DNA of 64,000 nt. Source: Oxyruncus cristatus. Taxonomy: Eukaryota > Chordata > Aves > Passeriformes > Cotingidae. This document shows, in pieces, positions 47,647 to 61,585 of the stretch. A program made the position numbers and the translations under genes. Positions within the stretch are counted from its first letter, which is position 1; each line of letters opens with the position of its first letter. The notes under the pieces were generated by a model. That model ran no database searches. It was not told the origin of the DNA and worked only from the letters and a program-made list of their open reading frames with translations. Where the stretch lies: positions 68,285 through 132,284 of the forward strand of contig VXAY01005262.1 of assembly GCA_013399855.1 (NCBI GenBank). The letters run 5' to 3'.

Positions 47647-50600
47647 CCCCCTGTAGGGAGAGAGGCATTTTGGAAAAATTCAGTTTTTACTTTTGAAGAT
47701 TTTGATGAGCTATTTTTCAAGTATAGAGTAATATAAGACCTACAGCCCATATAAATAATTTTTATACCCCAGTTTTCATTTTCTATTGTGAAAGCTTTTT
47801 TAAGTTAGTTCGTAGTTGTTTCTTATTTTGGTGACAGACAAGACTGATTATTTTTAAGTAAGCTGAAATATGAAGCCTTCTTTCTTTCAAATTGAAATAA
47901 TTCCATTTTTATTGTTTATTTTTTTTATGCTAATAAAAATAAAACACATTACTTTTTAATGAAACTGTTTTCAATTTATGATCAATGTTTCTGCGAGCAA
48001 TTAGTATCGCTGCAACTAGTGGATCACTATAATGTATAGGAATTGAATTATATTATATTACAGTCAAGTCGTATTTCTCTTCCAGAGAACACAATACAGT
48101 CAGGTCAGTTTTGTGATCCAGTCATCTTCTTATGTTAATGTCATTTTTTTGACGTGTTCCTACCTTCTTACTGTCAAAGGTTAAAGTTGTTCTGCTAACC
48201 TTTCTGGGGGTATTTCAAATCGCAGAATTCAGACACACTTCATCCAAATAAAAAGAGCCTATAGTCCCATATAAGGTCAACTAAGGAAATAGAAACCCCA
48301 TGAAAGCAATTCTCTTTGAAATCCTGAGCTTAGCTTACAAAAAAAGTCCCGCTTGTGCCCAGTTTATGTGCCATGCTTGGAATAAACCCTATTTTTTGGA
48401 ACAGTGTACAGTCTGAACCTAAGAGGTCAAAACATTCAAAGTTGGCTTATTTTAACTGCACATCAATTAACAATTTAGCCAAGCAAACACATAACAAATA
48501 ACTTATTCATTTTAATAATTGATCACTGAAATTTAAAAAAAAAATCTTTTTAAGAGTTAGTTCCATTGTTTTCAAATTAAAACACTGTAGGAATTTGTGA
48601 GGGAAAATTTGTAGAAGTAGGTTTAATGAAATTATTTGGCTTGTCCTTTGGCCTGAAAGAAACAATGCAGCATCAGTTTTTGCAATGACTGTTCCCTTCT
48701 AAATTCACTTGTATTTAAATGTGCCTCTGGGGCTTCTGAGACTGTGCTAATACCCAATCTAGTGAAGTAACTGGAATCTGCACCTAGGATGAAATTTACC
48801 TTTAGGCAGAGTCAGCCAAAGGTCTCTCTACTGTTTAAAAGGAATTAAGAGTTTATTCTGACCCTCTGCACTGTATTAATCTTGCAGAAAAACCTTTCTG
48901 CAGTCTTCACATTTCAGAAGTGGGATGTATATTTTACTAAAAAACCCTCAGGTGAACTCTTTTATGATTGTATTTCAGGATTTTGGTTTTCTTTGCAGAT
49001 TAAAATAATTGATCAAGTTAAATGAAATTAAAACAACAAGAAAACTGTTTTCTGTCTTGCAAAATGTGCATTCAGTGAAGTTAAAACAGATCAAGACAAT
49101 AATGAGTCATGTTTGCCAATATCTTGTAGCAATGTCTTTTCAATATCTGCTTCTCTGACTGAGAGTCCAGTGCTAACCGTACATCTGTTGAATGTCCCTA
49201 TATTCATATGTCATACTCAGAAAAACACTTCCTTCATGGATATATTTATGTCTATAAGATGTCCTTTAAACTGCATTGTGAGGAAAAGAAAATTCAACCA
49301 ACCAACCAAAGAAGCAACCTTTCCAGTCTGTAAAAAGGATTTCAAGTGATGGCTCCCTTCTCTGTTAAAGTGACAACTGATAAATAATGGAAATGGGTAT
49401 TAATTTTTTTTTTCATTTATTTGGTTTGTCTCAGCTTTCTAACATGTGAGAGCTTTTGCTATTGCACTGAGCAGTCCACCAAAAGCTTTGGTGCAGTTGT
49501 TTCAAAGTGCTGCTCTATGCAGCCAAAGGAAGGCGTCATCCTGGCTGTGGCCAACATCATGTTTGGCTGCTTCCTTGGCCCCTGGCTGAGGCATACATTT
49601 TCCATTAAATTCCACTGAGAGAACAGGAGTAAAACTGTCTTTTTTTCCCTTCATCCACTACAGCTAGCTGAGGGCATGACTCTGCTCACTCAGCCATGTA
49701 CACTCCAGCCTAGCATGGAATTATCTCAGCTTGGTTCTATTACTTTGCACGGGTTAATAAAACATCATATTGAGTCTGTAGCTTGAAAAATATTTGCACA
49801 TCTAGAAATACTTTCAAATCCAATATAAACTATGTATTTTATTAAAACAGGCTTATAAAAAGTTCTATAGTTGACAGAAGAGATAATCGATACAGAGAAA
49901 ATACTGCATACTAGCCCAAATAAAAATTTGATGGTTTTCAACACTATACTTACTGTGCCACAGAGCAAAACTAGGAGTTATAGTGGCTTGGTCCAAACCT
50001 AGCATCTGAATAATGGACTGCAAAAACCATGAGCCGTTATATTATGCTTCATGTAGCCATAAGGAAACAAGGAGAGAAAAAAAAAATTAGAGGCTAAGGG
50101 GTGGAAAGAAAGGAGAATCTGGAAAAAAATTATGAACTAGAGTAAAAGAGCCATTTCCAAAGCAAATATTGTTGCTGTCAAGGTAACAGGAACACTTGAA
50201 TGCAGTATTTATATTTAATGGAACTCCTTGAGGCAGGTATCCTAAGAGGTAAAGAAATACACAAAAAGGGAATAAAAGGAACAGGTTTTCTTTGTGTCAT
50301 GAGTGTACAATATTAAGGACATTGGAGTAAATTGGAGTAAATTTATTTATCAAAAGGGAAAGCAAGCAAAAGTGAGGAAAAACTCATGGCCTAAAGTTTT
50401 GTTACCTTTAAAGATGTCTTAACTTTGACATATGCATACATGAGCATGAGAAAAAAGGTGCTAAAGACAATTTTAAAAGGAATTTAAGAGGGAATTGCAG
50501 TGGATATAAGCAAACGCAGTTATAATGGGAAGTTCTTTGTAGATTTCAAAGATAAGCATGTGAAAATCATGCATCTTGTCTTTTATGTACCAAAACATTT

Positions 50601-52870
50601 TGCCATGTAACAGATCTGATGGGCATCTGTTGTGACAAAGTGTTTGACAGCAGCCGAAAACAAGCTGACACTTGAACAAAAGGGCAAAATTATCACCTTA
50701 TCTTGCTGCTTGAGCTTGTACAAGATTTTTGATTATATTATGGACTGAAAATTCTTGTTTGCTTACTTGTTTGTTTTCTCAGTGAGAAATAAAGTGTGAA
50801 AAAATAGGTTAGAAGCAATGCCAAGTGCACAGGCTGTTCAGTCTTCACAGTCACATCCCATGTGGTTTCCAGGATTAGCTATACTTGCAGTGTATGAAAG
50901 ACTACTAAGTACCACTAGATCACAGCACAATTCAGGCTGCCAGCTACCATAAAACTGTACAGTGAAAGGGTGCTATTTACTTGTCACACCATTTTTGAAA
51001 CAAGTTCTTTGGCATCAGTAGAAAAATAGTGACTTTAATGAGAGCAGGATCAAACCTTACTGTAGTAGTTTTCATGACTATGCCCTGTGTATTTTGTACT
51101 TGAGAAGATGGGTCACACTGTGAAATGCTGAGGTGGTTTGGGTAGACAAGTATCATGTCTCTGACCTGTCTAGTGAGTCATTTCCAGGAAGCTCTTGCCC
51201 ACTGAAATTCTCTAAGAATGGAACACAAAGGAACCGTTTTAGCCCAATTTTTTGTTTAACTTTGTGACAGAGCAAAGTATCATTAAGGCAAAGTATAAAC
51301 AGTTTTTCCACATCCAACTACAGAGACAAAATGGGTCTGATTTTCCTTTTTTACATGAAAATAAATTTTAAAACTACACAGAAATAAAAGGAATTATGGA
51401 AATGTAAAAGTTGTGTAAGGGAGAGGAGAATAAAAGCATTCAATTTTGATGGGGAACAGTTGCTTTGTTACCACCCCAGTCTTCAAATTGAATGCACCTG
51501 CTGTACAACCAATCAAAATGACACACTCTGCTCGCCACCTTTTTTTGCTAGATGCCTCCAGGATATTTGTCCTGAAGTTTTGCCATGCCACCTGTTACCC
51601 AAATGTTTGAGTGCATCATGTTTCTCATCCACGACAGTAGCTTGCAATCTGCCAAGAAGGAGAAAGCAGTCTCAGTTTTCAAGGTGCTACAAGTATTTCA
51701 GTTGGTTCCATTTCTGGAAAAGGTATGACAAGCATATCTTTGTGCCTCTCCTCTTTCTCCGTTCAAGAATTGGAAATAATTAAACTGCTTGGAACTTTCT
51801 CTGCGTTTTGTAAATATTCCAAATGTTTTCTTCTGGTACATCTTGCTATTCCATAAAAATAGATCTGTTTTATAAATAATATAATACATATTCTGGATAT
51901 AGTTTTACTTGGGTCTAGAAAAACCTCATTCATCTATTCTTAATTTCTATTTTAATATCAAGAAAATTATTTAATCATCTAATTTCATAAAGTACTTTAA
52001 TTTGCTAAATACTGTTGTAGGCTTATTGTACCACCTGTCCTGCAGAAAGCCTTCTATAGACATCAGCTGTAATGTTATTTTATTTCTTTTCTTCTGTGAG
52101 ATTTTCATTTTGTTAGTGCAAGTGCGAGACTTCAAAAAAAAAGTAAATTCCTGGATATTTTTCATCCTTTATGGCCAATGTTGGGTAGTATCTTCCAACT
52201 CATTGCTAAGAATAATAAAAATCCACATGGAATTTTCTCCCCCTCAGATCTGCCAAAACCTAACCAGATTTTTCCTGTAACAAACGATGTATTCGTCTTT
52301 GTTAGACTGGTAGAACCCCAGAATTTTTTTTTTGAAAAGTTGTGTTAGTATAACAAACTGGAAAGGTTTTTTTTGGGGGGTGGGTTTATGTTATTACAAC
52401 AAAGATTCCTTTCATCTTTTTCTTTGGTACTTGGTTCTGCTGTTGTATAAATGAACTATATTTGTATAAGAGCCTGATTGAGTTTATGAATAATTTTTTT
52501 CAATTAGTTCACTGCTACTGCAGAGTGAAATACTCATGTTGTCCAATTTCACATGTTAAATTGAAAAACATACACAGTCAGAGGTATGTGTTAAAAATTG
52601 CTCCATGCAAAACATTAGCAAAGTTGTTTTATGGGAGCTGCTTCCTTTTTATATTAAAACAGGGAGGTAACTGGTTCTAAAACTAAAAAGGGGAAAAAAA
52701 AGTGTTACTGTGAAAGATATCTGTTTCTTAATCTGTATAGTTCTATATGCTTGGGCTTCATACAGTCTCTTTATAATGAGTGTGCTAAATTAAATACGTA
52801 TTGCTTGTAGCCATGGTGTAGAATGTATGCATAAAGAGATTAAAATTTTCTACTAGTTGCATCATTATTT
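47647..52870. other. Unique AT-rich DNA, nothing recognised
   Basis: About 5 kb with only chance ORFs (the longest about 107 codons at 51460-51783) and short homopolymers. No repeat family was recognised. Confidence 0.55.
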
Positions 52871-55800
52871 ACTCACTCTCCTTTCTCACAGCACTTTCTG
52901 GCATTCAGTCATCCAGAGATGTCATATTTCTATTGTTTACTCTTCCATGTGAGAATAATACTTCAACAACATTTGTGTTCTGAATGAACTGTTCTAGTTC
53001 CTCAAATCTTCTATCAAAATGTATAGAGAACCAATGTATTTCAATGTCCTGCAGAAATTTTCCCAGCATCTGTAGGCTATTTATTTGGTACCAACTGAGA
53101 AATTGCATGCCGACTTTACTAGCACATCTCTTCACCTCAAAATCAAAAAGGCTCAGACAGTGACTCACTCTAAACCGATTGTGTTCTCTAAACTGCTACC
53201 AGCCATCTTCAGTGTGTTTTTTTCTCCAAGAGAAAACACTCAGTCCACGTGTCCTGGGTTTTTTGGGTATGAGGGTAGTGGTTACTGCTCTTGTCTGAAT
53301 GTGCATGTGCCTCCCAGGAGCAATGTCTGAGGGAATGTCTGTGCAGTTGTACATCAAGCTGTGCTGCAACCATTCAATGAAAAAACATATATGTTGGATG
53401 CATTCTGCTTAGTCATTTAGCAGCTAAGGACTTATCTGTTCCGGTATTTTAACTGGGAATCATCAAACATACATCAAATTTATTAAGATAAAAATGTATT
53501 TTTTAGACAACACTTCACTCTCTCTAATTCCAAGCTGCAAATGAACAGTGTTCCCATTTCCGTCAAATAATTTCTCCCTATCGTGAGTTCACAGTGTCCA
53601 TTCAAAACATTTGCCCTGTCATGTAGCTTTAGAAAAATATTAAATGTAATTCCTTCTTCTTTTTAATCTGATTTAATATCAGTAACAATAGAGTTACTGA
53701 TATAGCCATATTGTTTAAGCAGCCAGATATCTACAATCCATAATTGTCAGAGACCACAAACTGATAAACAGTGCCCTGGGTTACTGTAATTAGTTTCCAA
53801 GGTGAACTGCAATATTCTGAGATTGTCCTTTGATAACGCATTTGAGAGAGAGTGGTAATCATTGGGCCAGCTGGCCTGTGCTGATACTTTGCAGTGAGAG
53901 CAGCCTGGAACCAGCCAGGTTTCACACAGGTCTAGGACTTCTGCAGGACCTTTCTGGCTCTTGGACACTGTATTTTCTGAGTGGAGGTTGCGGGGTTTTA
54001 AAGGTCAGAGTTCACCAGATGATGATAAGGCAGTGTCACAGCCCTAACCAGGGTGCTTTTATAGCCTGGGTGCTCAAGTAGGTACTTCACTTTTGCATAT
54101 GAGTGTAGTAGTAGGGGAAGCCGTGAGGTTGTGTTAATATTGAATTTACTGTTGGAACGGTATCCCAGACAGAAAGGGACTAAAGAATTTTACACACAGA
54201 AAGAGACTACAGAAGTTTATCCACACTGTTTCTCTGGAGCAGATCCTAATAAGAAATTAATTAATTTCAGTGCTGAATTTTGCTCTTTGCAGTTACTTAC
54301 AATACATGCATAAGAATCACACACAATAACTATCTTAGATAAATGTGAGTTTTAAGTGGAGCAAATAACAATAAAAAAGTTTCTGAGAAGTCATTGTCAA
54401 AGTCTTCTGCCGGTATTCTTTTCTTGTAAATATATGAAGCAAGACCAACAAACACTGACCCATGTCACATTTCATTTAACAATATATTCCAAAGCTGTTA
54501 AAATCCATAAACTAAAGGAGTCTGAAATTAGATTAGATCAAAACCACAGCCTCATGAAATTCCAGTTCCAGATATGTCAAAAATTATGCAGAGTAAACTT
54601 TCTTCATCGTGTTTCTGCTCATTCACAGGCATAAACAGATATAAAATCTTCCTAAGATTGATTTTAAAAATCTACAAATAGGAAAATTAAAACCTGGGGC
54701 ACAAACCTACTATTTTTATCTTATATCAGTCGCTTTACCCATTTTGACATGATTTTTTCATGATGTTTCTAAGAGGCTGTTAAATGGTAGATTCAGTGAC
54801 ATTATTAAATATCTAAATGCAGTTGAAGAATTGGAAAGCATCAAGAAATAACTAGAACTACAAAAAATAGCATTGCCTTGAGCAAAACATGATTCTTCAT
54901 AATAAAATAAAAGTTATATAAATTATGACATTTCTAGTTGATACCAGCGGTGAAAAAACGACCAAATGATTGCTAATAACTGTGCTTTGTTTCTCTTTAC
55001 CAAAGATGATAAAACACATTAGCCACATTATTTCCATGGTTCAGATATAAAATGTTACCGAATTTATGGGGCAGAAAATTATGCAATAAAATGTTCTCAG
55101 AATTGCTGTTTTCTGCCTCCTGTGCTCAAATCTGGTACCAAGTTATAGCTTTTAATAATCAATTAGGCTTGGAAACAGCCATTATTCATATTGCTCCCAT
55201 TGCCATGTAGTTGATTTCTACAAGTTTCTTTTCAAATGAATAATGTTGTTCTTACATCTATTCTGTTTAACAGGGTTTTTGCGCTGTATTTTTATGGTTC
55301 CTGGTGTACCTGGAACCTCGGTCGTACTCCCAGGCTTTCTTATAAGTTTGCAAGTCTTCTTTCTTGCAAGAAGTTCCAAGTTGTTAGCCCAAAGTGACTT
55401 CCTCTGAAAGCAGAAATAATTTTTCATTCTCATCCACTCCAAGTTGCCAGAAGCACAATTTCTATCAATACCTTTCCTTCCAGTGTTTCCATTTGAGTTT
55501 GGCTTCTTTTCTGTCATTGATCTGAGAGACAGGAGGAAATATCTGAGAAACAGGCTTTAATTTCACAAGGGTGACAGTTTTGGCTCAGCTGGAGATATAT
55601 GTTTCATGAATGGATAATTAATGAAATAACATTTGCCTCATAATGTCTTTAAGCAGCAGCAAACTCTATCAAATAAACCCAGAGACCAACTCTTCTCTAC
55701 ATCTATACTGGAAAGCACCTGACAGAGAGCCAACAATATGAGAGGAGATTATATGTATAAATATACAATGTCTATATTTCTTTGCCAGGGTTAAGGTAAA

Positions 55801-58129
55801 ATATTCTCTTTATAATGTACAAAATAGCTCCTCATTGAATTTAGATGGTTCAAAATAAAAGTTGAGCTGATTTCCTTATGGTCTGTTTTTGCTTCTCACA
55901 CAGGCCTGGTGTCACTAGAAACTGGGTTAGTTGGCAGAACAGAAGAGCTAGAAAAACCACAACATTATGATGGTATAAAATACATCTCCCACCTATGGGA
56001 CTCCCTGGTTGCTGGTACTGCCATGAAATGTACTTAGGAAAAGGACATAATTCAATGATGTAATTCAAGACAATATGGCAAGGAAATTTTCCTTCTCCTA
56101 AGGACTGCTATGATTACCACCTGGAATAGGCTGCAAGGGCTGCAGTGGGGAAAGAAACACAGTTGTTCTGTGGGTAAAGAACAGCAATCCTATGAGGAAG
56201 TTAAGTATTTGGCATTTAAGGCTGTAAGGTTATAACGCTCTGCAATTGAGGAAACAACTGCAGTACCCAAACAACGCAGAAACAGCAATTTTTGTTTTGG
56301 CCTATTCACCCTCAATGTTCAGGAAAACACTGGGCACCAGAAGTTTTTTGTACATTTTAAGCTATTCAGTCTGCAACTTCATTATGGTTCAAATAAGAGA
56401 GTTATAATTGTTGCAGTGTTATATCAGAGACATCATATTGGTTGCCCATGATGCAAAATCCAATCTATCCATTGCAGATTGCATTCTCCACTTACTGGAA
56501 GTAAATAATTGCTTCCTCTTCTTTGCACCAATTGTCTAACATCTGCTGAGATTCCGCTCACTCTTGTAACTCTTTATTTCCTTCACTAAATGATTTTCAA
56601 ATATAATGCAGTACAGCATGCATATATGTGGAAATAGTTGTCAAATGGCTTTATTCAGTAAGGGAAAAGTCCACCATAAACTTGCTCTGCAGGTTACTTC
56701 ATTTGTAATATTTCTCCCTCTAAACATAGTAGCCCGAGACACTGAGGCAGCTGGAAGTAATGAAACATATTTTTCATACTCTCACTATTCATTTCAATGT
56801 ATCAAGCAGCTCTTTAAACTGCTATTTTAAACTATTATGTCTTATTTTAGAAAGCCTTTTAATAATGGGGAATAATAAGAACCCTAAGTGCCTGCTATTT
56901 GTAAATGAAAATAAATGCTTATCCCTTCTTGCAGAAGCCATTTAAAACATACATTTTAAAAAGCCATCAATTTTGGTTTGTACGACTGGTTTCTTTTATT
57001 TTGCTAGAAATGTATTCCCATAATTCAAAATGCTGAAATTATTGAAAGTACTACTGTAGTAGAGGTGGTGTTATGCAAAGAGGTTATATGTCTGAAAGAA
57101 CTAGGATATAATTTTTCAACTGTACATTTTATTCTTTCTTGCTAATGGATAAGCAGAAAAAAATGAAGGCCTTGATATGATCATTCCACTTCAACCTTAG
57201 TCCCTACTATCCATATATCAATTCATAATGTTTTGAGGTGCAAGAACTACCAAAGCTCAGAGCCAAAACTAAAAAAAAAAAAAATTAAGAAAGGCAACAA
57301 AATACTGGTGTGAAAATAGTTCTTAGGAGAAAGGTCATCCGGAGACAAATTATATATTGCTAATTGAATAAATGTATGGAGATATGAAAGGATAGAGCTA
57401 AATGTGTCATAGGCGTAGATCACCAAATAAGAGCAGATGTTGTCACAACTAGCAGAAAAAGGCTTGACTCAGACCTGCCACACTGAGGAAAAAATCAGCA
57501 GGAACATTATAAAGCTTCCAGCAGCATCCACCGGACACTGTTGAAGTCCTAGGACTTGCTCTCTGCCCTTAGGCTCAGTGCTGTTAGTTGTGGCTTTCCT
57601 GCACACATAGAGACCTTTTTAACTTTTAAGTTCTGGTTTATTATGGGGCAGTCAAGCAACTGACAACATGGCCAAACACATTGCTTTTATGAAGTAAAAT
57701 TTTGAATACTTACTTTTGTCTTGGTGATTCCAGTGGCCTGTACTAGCACAGCACTAACAATTCAGAGCTTCCAGGAGAAAGAAGACCATCACATCACAGT
57801 AGTGAGAGACTGAGCCACACTAAACCTGGTGTCTGAGCAAGACCCTTGCATCCAGCTGTGTTGCTTAAGAATGATTTTAATTTCTGAGGTCCTATCTCAG
57901 CCATAATCTTGGTATTGCTGCATGAGACATCTGCCTTTCAGATTGGGCTACGCTCACTCCAGGAAACTACTGCCACTGTACAAGGTTGCTATTACCAGCA
58001 TTTTTAAAGAAAAGTGGTACCACCCACCTCCAGTGCACAGTTTGTTCCTCACCATCCAGACCAGGTGAGTCAGTGTACAAAAATGTGACAGGTCTCACTT
58101 CTGCTTTTTTGACCGTCTGGCTGTAAACA
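52871..58129. other. Unique DNA, nothing recognised
   Basis: No gene is supported. ORFs such as 52905-53168 (minus, 87 codons), 53830-54081 (plus) and 55218-55517 (minus, 99 codons, basic) show no domain that I recognise. Sequence at 53830-54080 and 57450-58070 is slightly richer in GC than the rest. Confidence 0.5.
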
Positions 58130-59020
58130 ATTTGTGGGCCTGATGGGATTCATGCCAGAATCCTCAAAGAGCTGCTGATGCCATCACAAAACCTATCTCA
58201 ATGATTGCTGAGTAGTCTTGGGAATCTGGAGAGGTCCTAGCTGACTGGAAGCTGATGAACGTTGTCCCAGTTTTCAAGAAGGGCAAGAAGGATGATCACA
58301 GAAACTATAGGCCTGCCAGTCTCACTTCAGTGCCTGGTAAAATTATGGTGAAGATTATTCTAGGAAGTTTTGAAAAACATCTGGAGGACAATATCTGTCG
58401 TAGGTCACAACCTGCTCGGCTCCATGAGAGGGAAGTCCTGCTTGTTGAACTTGGTTTCCTTCTATGACAGGGTAATCCACCTGGTTGATCTAGGAAAGCC
58501 ATTAGATGTAACCTTTTTGGACTTCAGCAAAGCTTTTAATACTCTCTCTCACAGTATCCTTCTGGACAAAATGTCCAGCATTCAGTGAGCATCCAAAGGA
58601 GTGCCATGAGGTTGCTGAAGGACCTTGAGGGAGAAGCTTTAGGAGGAGCAGCTGTCACTTGGTTTGTTCAGCCTGGAGAAGAGGAAACTGATGAGAGATT
58701 TCATTGTGGTCTTTAACATCCTCATGAGGAGGAGGGGCAAGTACCAATACCTTCACTCTCGTGAGCAGTGACAGGACTCAAAGGAATGGCATGAAGCTGT
58801 GTCAGGGGAGGTTTAGGTTAGACATTAGGAAAAATTTTTCACCCACAGGGTGGTTGAGCTCTGAAACAGGCTCCCTAGGGAAGTGGTCAGAGCACCAAGC
58901 CTCTCTGAGTTCAAGAAGCATTTGGACAGTGCTCTCAGGCACGTGGTGTGATTCTTGGCAGAGTTGGACTTGATCCTGATGGATGCCTTCCAACTCAGCA
59001 TATTCTATGATTCTATGATT
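58130..59020 (+). mobile_element. CR1 LINE with large internal deletion
   Basis: The left part (58130 to about 58580) covers the start of the reverse transcriptase; the right part (about 58590-59020) covers the 3' end. The sequence jumps from just after motif A to the region around the QRRATK-type block. It therefore skips the catalytic ADD motif and several hundred bases. The 3' end reads CTTCCAACTCAGCATATTCT and then ATGATTCTATGATT, the intact CR1 terminus. The coding part also has frameshifts (for example near 58420 between the two overlapping frames). The element cannot encode a working enzyme. Confidence 0.93.
58255..58588 (+). pseudogene. CR1 ORF2 reverse transcriptase N-terminal fragment, frameshifted
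   Basis: The first frame reads NVVPVFKKGKKDDHRNYRPA, then SLTSVPGKIMVKII: the conserved CR1 block with NYRPxSLTSVxGK. The second frame, shifted near 58420-58440, reads MRGKSCLLNLVSFYDRV, then DLGKPLDVTFLDFSKAFNT. The last part is reverse transcriptase motif A with its catalytic Asp retained (LDFSKAF); the usual Asp a few residues later is Asn. The frame stops shortly after (KMSSIQ), at the internal deletion. Palm motifs C to E are absent. Confidence 0.88.
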
Positions 59021-61551
59021 TTCACATATCTAGCTTTTGTTATATCTCCAATCAGTCAATTTTATATGGGCAGACCCATTGACACAACCAGATACTAGTG
59101 AGTGAATATTTGCCAAGCTGTCAGGGACCTTTAGGACTTTTAGTCTTTAATTCATTAACCAAATAACAACTGCTCGTTCTTTTATCATAATGATTATGGC
59201 TTTAGTATCTACAAAGTTTTAAATGGTCAATTATCAAACTTTTCAGTAAAACAATTCTGCAGTATGTATTGCAAATTTTTTGAAAATAGGGTGCTTAGGC
59301 ACTGGGCTAATACTGTTTTTAGCTCAGTAATGCTGAGTAATGTAAATGCAGCCTCTCTTTACTATGCAGCTTTTAAAGCCAAATACATAGGTGTGTGAAA
59401 CTTATAGTAGTCAGGTATCAATGTAGTCTTCAAAGCTGTATGGGAACTAAACTAAGTCATAAGTTATTCATTAGTAAAGAAAGCCCCCCATAATTCCCTA
59501 AAATAACAAGGCATTTAACTAAGTATAAGATAACAAAAAATAGAGTGATATTCAGAGATAGCTAGCTATTTAACGTTTAGAGAAATGTACAAATACAATT
59601 TTTTAACCTAAGAATAGTAAATGAGCTGAAATCTAGACTGAACACCATGTGAAAGACAAAAATCTGCATTTGATCTTGCTCATGTATTCCTCTTCTACAG
59701 AACCAGAATCTTGGTGCCATGCAACAAGCTATTTTTCATAAGGATTATGAAAATAAAAATAATGTTTGTGTTTACAATTAAATTAATTTTAAGATATCTG
59801 TTGAAAAACCATAGGTTGCAATAACAGCATATACAATTTATATGATACCTGCAGGGAAAAAATAATGCTAGAGTTTTGCATTTTCCAAGTTTCTTTTCTT
59901 TAGGAACTTTGTAAGATCATTGCTGAAGTAGAAATTTTTTTCCAGGAACCAGTGTAAGAAAGACTTTGCTACAGGACAGAGTTATGAAGTAGTGTAGAAA
60001 AGGTACAGTGGTAGAAATAAAGTTGTCACTGTAAGATTTATGGTTCTAATTTAGGAGAAGTTAAGGCTTGTAAAACCCAAATTAAAATAAGCATCTATGT
60101 CTAGTGCAGCATTAGACATCTAAGTTCTCCAGGCATAGAGAGGTAAGGCAGAATCCCTATTCATCAGCTCTTTCTTCAGGGTGTCTTTACCCTCAGCACA
60201 TTGGCTCCTGTGAATCCCTTCATTTTTCTGCCCTATGAGGAGGTCAAATGCCAAAAAGTGGTTCATGAATTGCTCATGGACATTTCTATGCCTGTGGTTT
60301 GATATGACAGTGGCCAATATTGCCACGCCTGAGTTCCACTGCTGACTCAAACACTTGCTTCTCACTTTTGTAGCTTTATTCATTTGTTCGCACAGCTGAA
60401 TGAAAATAATCCCAAAGAAAAGATATGAGCATATGCTTTCATCTTCAAAAAATCTTAAAGTGACTGTGCAGATAGGTTATCTTAGCTACAATATTTGTTT
60501 CTTTCTTAAAAGGAATTCTCTAGGTAGGTAGATAGGTTTCAAAGGAGGGAAAAAGAAATGTAAAAAACATGGTAGTTTGTGGTTCAATTCCACACTCTTA
60601 CAATGACAGTCTTTTGCTAAAGCAAAATAAGGATGGGATTTTTTTCTTTTCTCCAGATCTACCTTACTGAGTGGAAATCTCAGGTAAAGAGATTTACTTC
60701 TGTGGGGCGGCAAAGACACACTCTAGCTTCACTAATGGTCTGACAGTACTTTAACGAGATATTAAAAGATAGTTGTAATAAGAAACTGCTTTGCCTTTTA
60801 TCATTCTAGTTATTGTATTTTTAAGGTGCATTATGGTTTAGTTCTGCTAGTCTCCATAAAGACAAAGAAAGTGTAAAAAAAATATAAAAAACACAGCTGC
60901 ATGAAAATACACAACAAAGGCAAAAATCATAAATTCTAAAAATGAAAGTACACCTGGAGAAATCACCAGCAGCCAGTTCTGTAAAAAATAAGAGTGTACA
61001 GGCATTTCTCAGAACACTATTATGAAAGCACATTTTGTTAATGGACATTTTAAAGGATTTGCAAGTTGTTCAAGATTATGGGTAATAATCACAGTAGGAA
61101 TTACTTGTGCATTAGGAAGTAATTTGTCTATGTTCTAAATTAGTCTCAGTTTTTTTTTCTCAGAACTGTTTTTTTTATTTAACCAATTTTACACATTCAT
61201 AGTAAGAAATGTGAAGTAAAACTTCAAAAAATGGAATAGCTCAATGCCACTTGTCCCCAAAATTATTGCCTTCTATATTTTCTATTAATGAAATGTATTA
61301 TATGCAAAGCATCAGGTAATATTAAGTTCAGCAATTCTAATGCTTGAAAGGTAAAAGTACCATATAAATCGCATACAAGTTCACTTTCAGGTATTAAACT
61401 GATATAATTTAAATATATCAGTATTGATTTAGATAAGTTGATTTTAAACCCTGTTTATGCGTACATGAATGTATTTAAACATGATTCATACTTATTTAAC
61501 ATGCTGGTATTTATTTTTACAAATCTTAAGAAAACATTTAGAAATCTCACC
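59021..61551. other. Unique AT-rich DNA, nothing recognised
   Basis: No gene or repeat is supported. An 87-codon minus ORF at 60120-60383 sits in slightly GC-richer DNA but has no recognised domain. Confidence 0.5.
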
Positions 61552-61568
61552 TTTTTTTTTTTTTTTTT
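61552..61568. repeat. Poly-T run
   Basis: 17 T next to the 3' end of the minus-strand CR1 copy. It is flanking sequence rather than the element's tail, since CR1 does not end in poly-A. Confidence 0.85.
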
Positions 61569-61585
61569 CTTGTTAAACCAGTACA

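Noticed and set aside
47486..47750. Lys- or Phe-rich frames crossing the N gap
   Set aside because: They consist of poly-T/poly-A and unknown bases, so they are not coding evidence.
53249..53290. TGTCCTGGGTTTT, which resembles the start of some avian LTRs
   Set aside because: The similarity stops after a dozen bases, and no matching LTR end or duplication was found.
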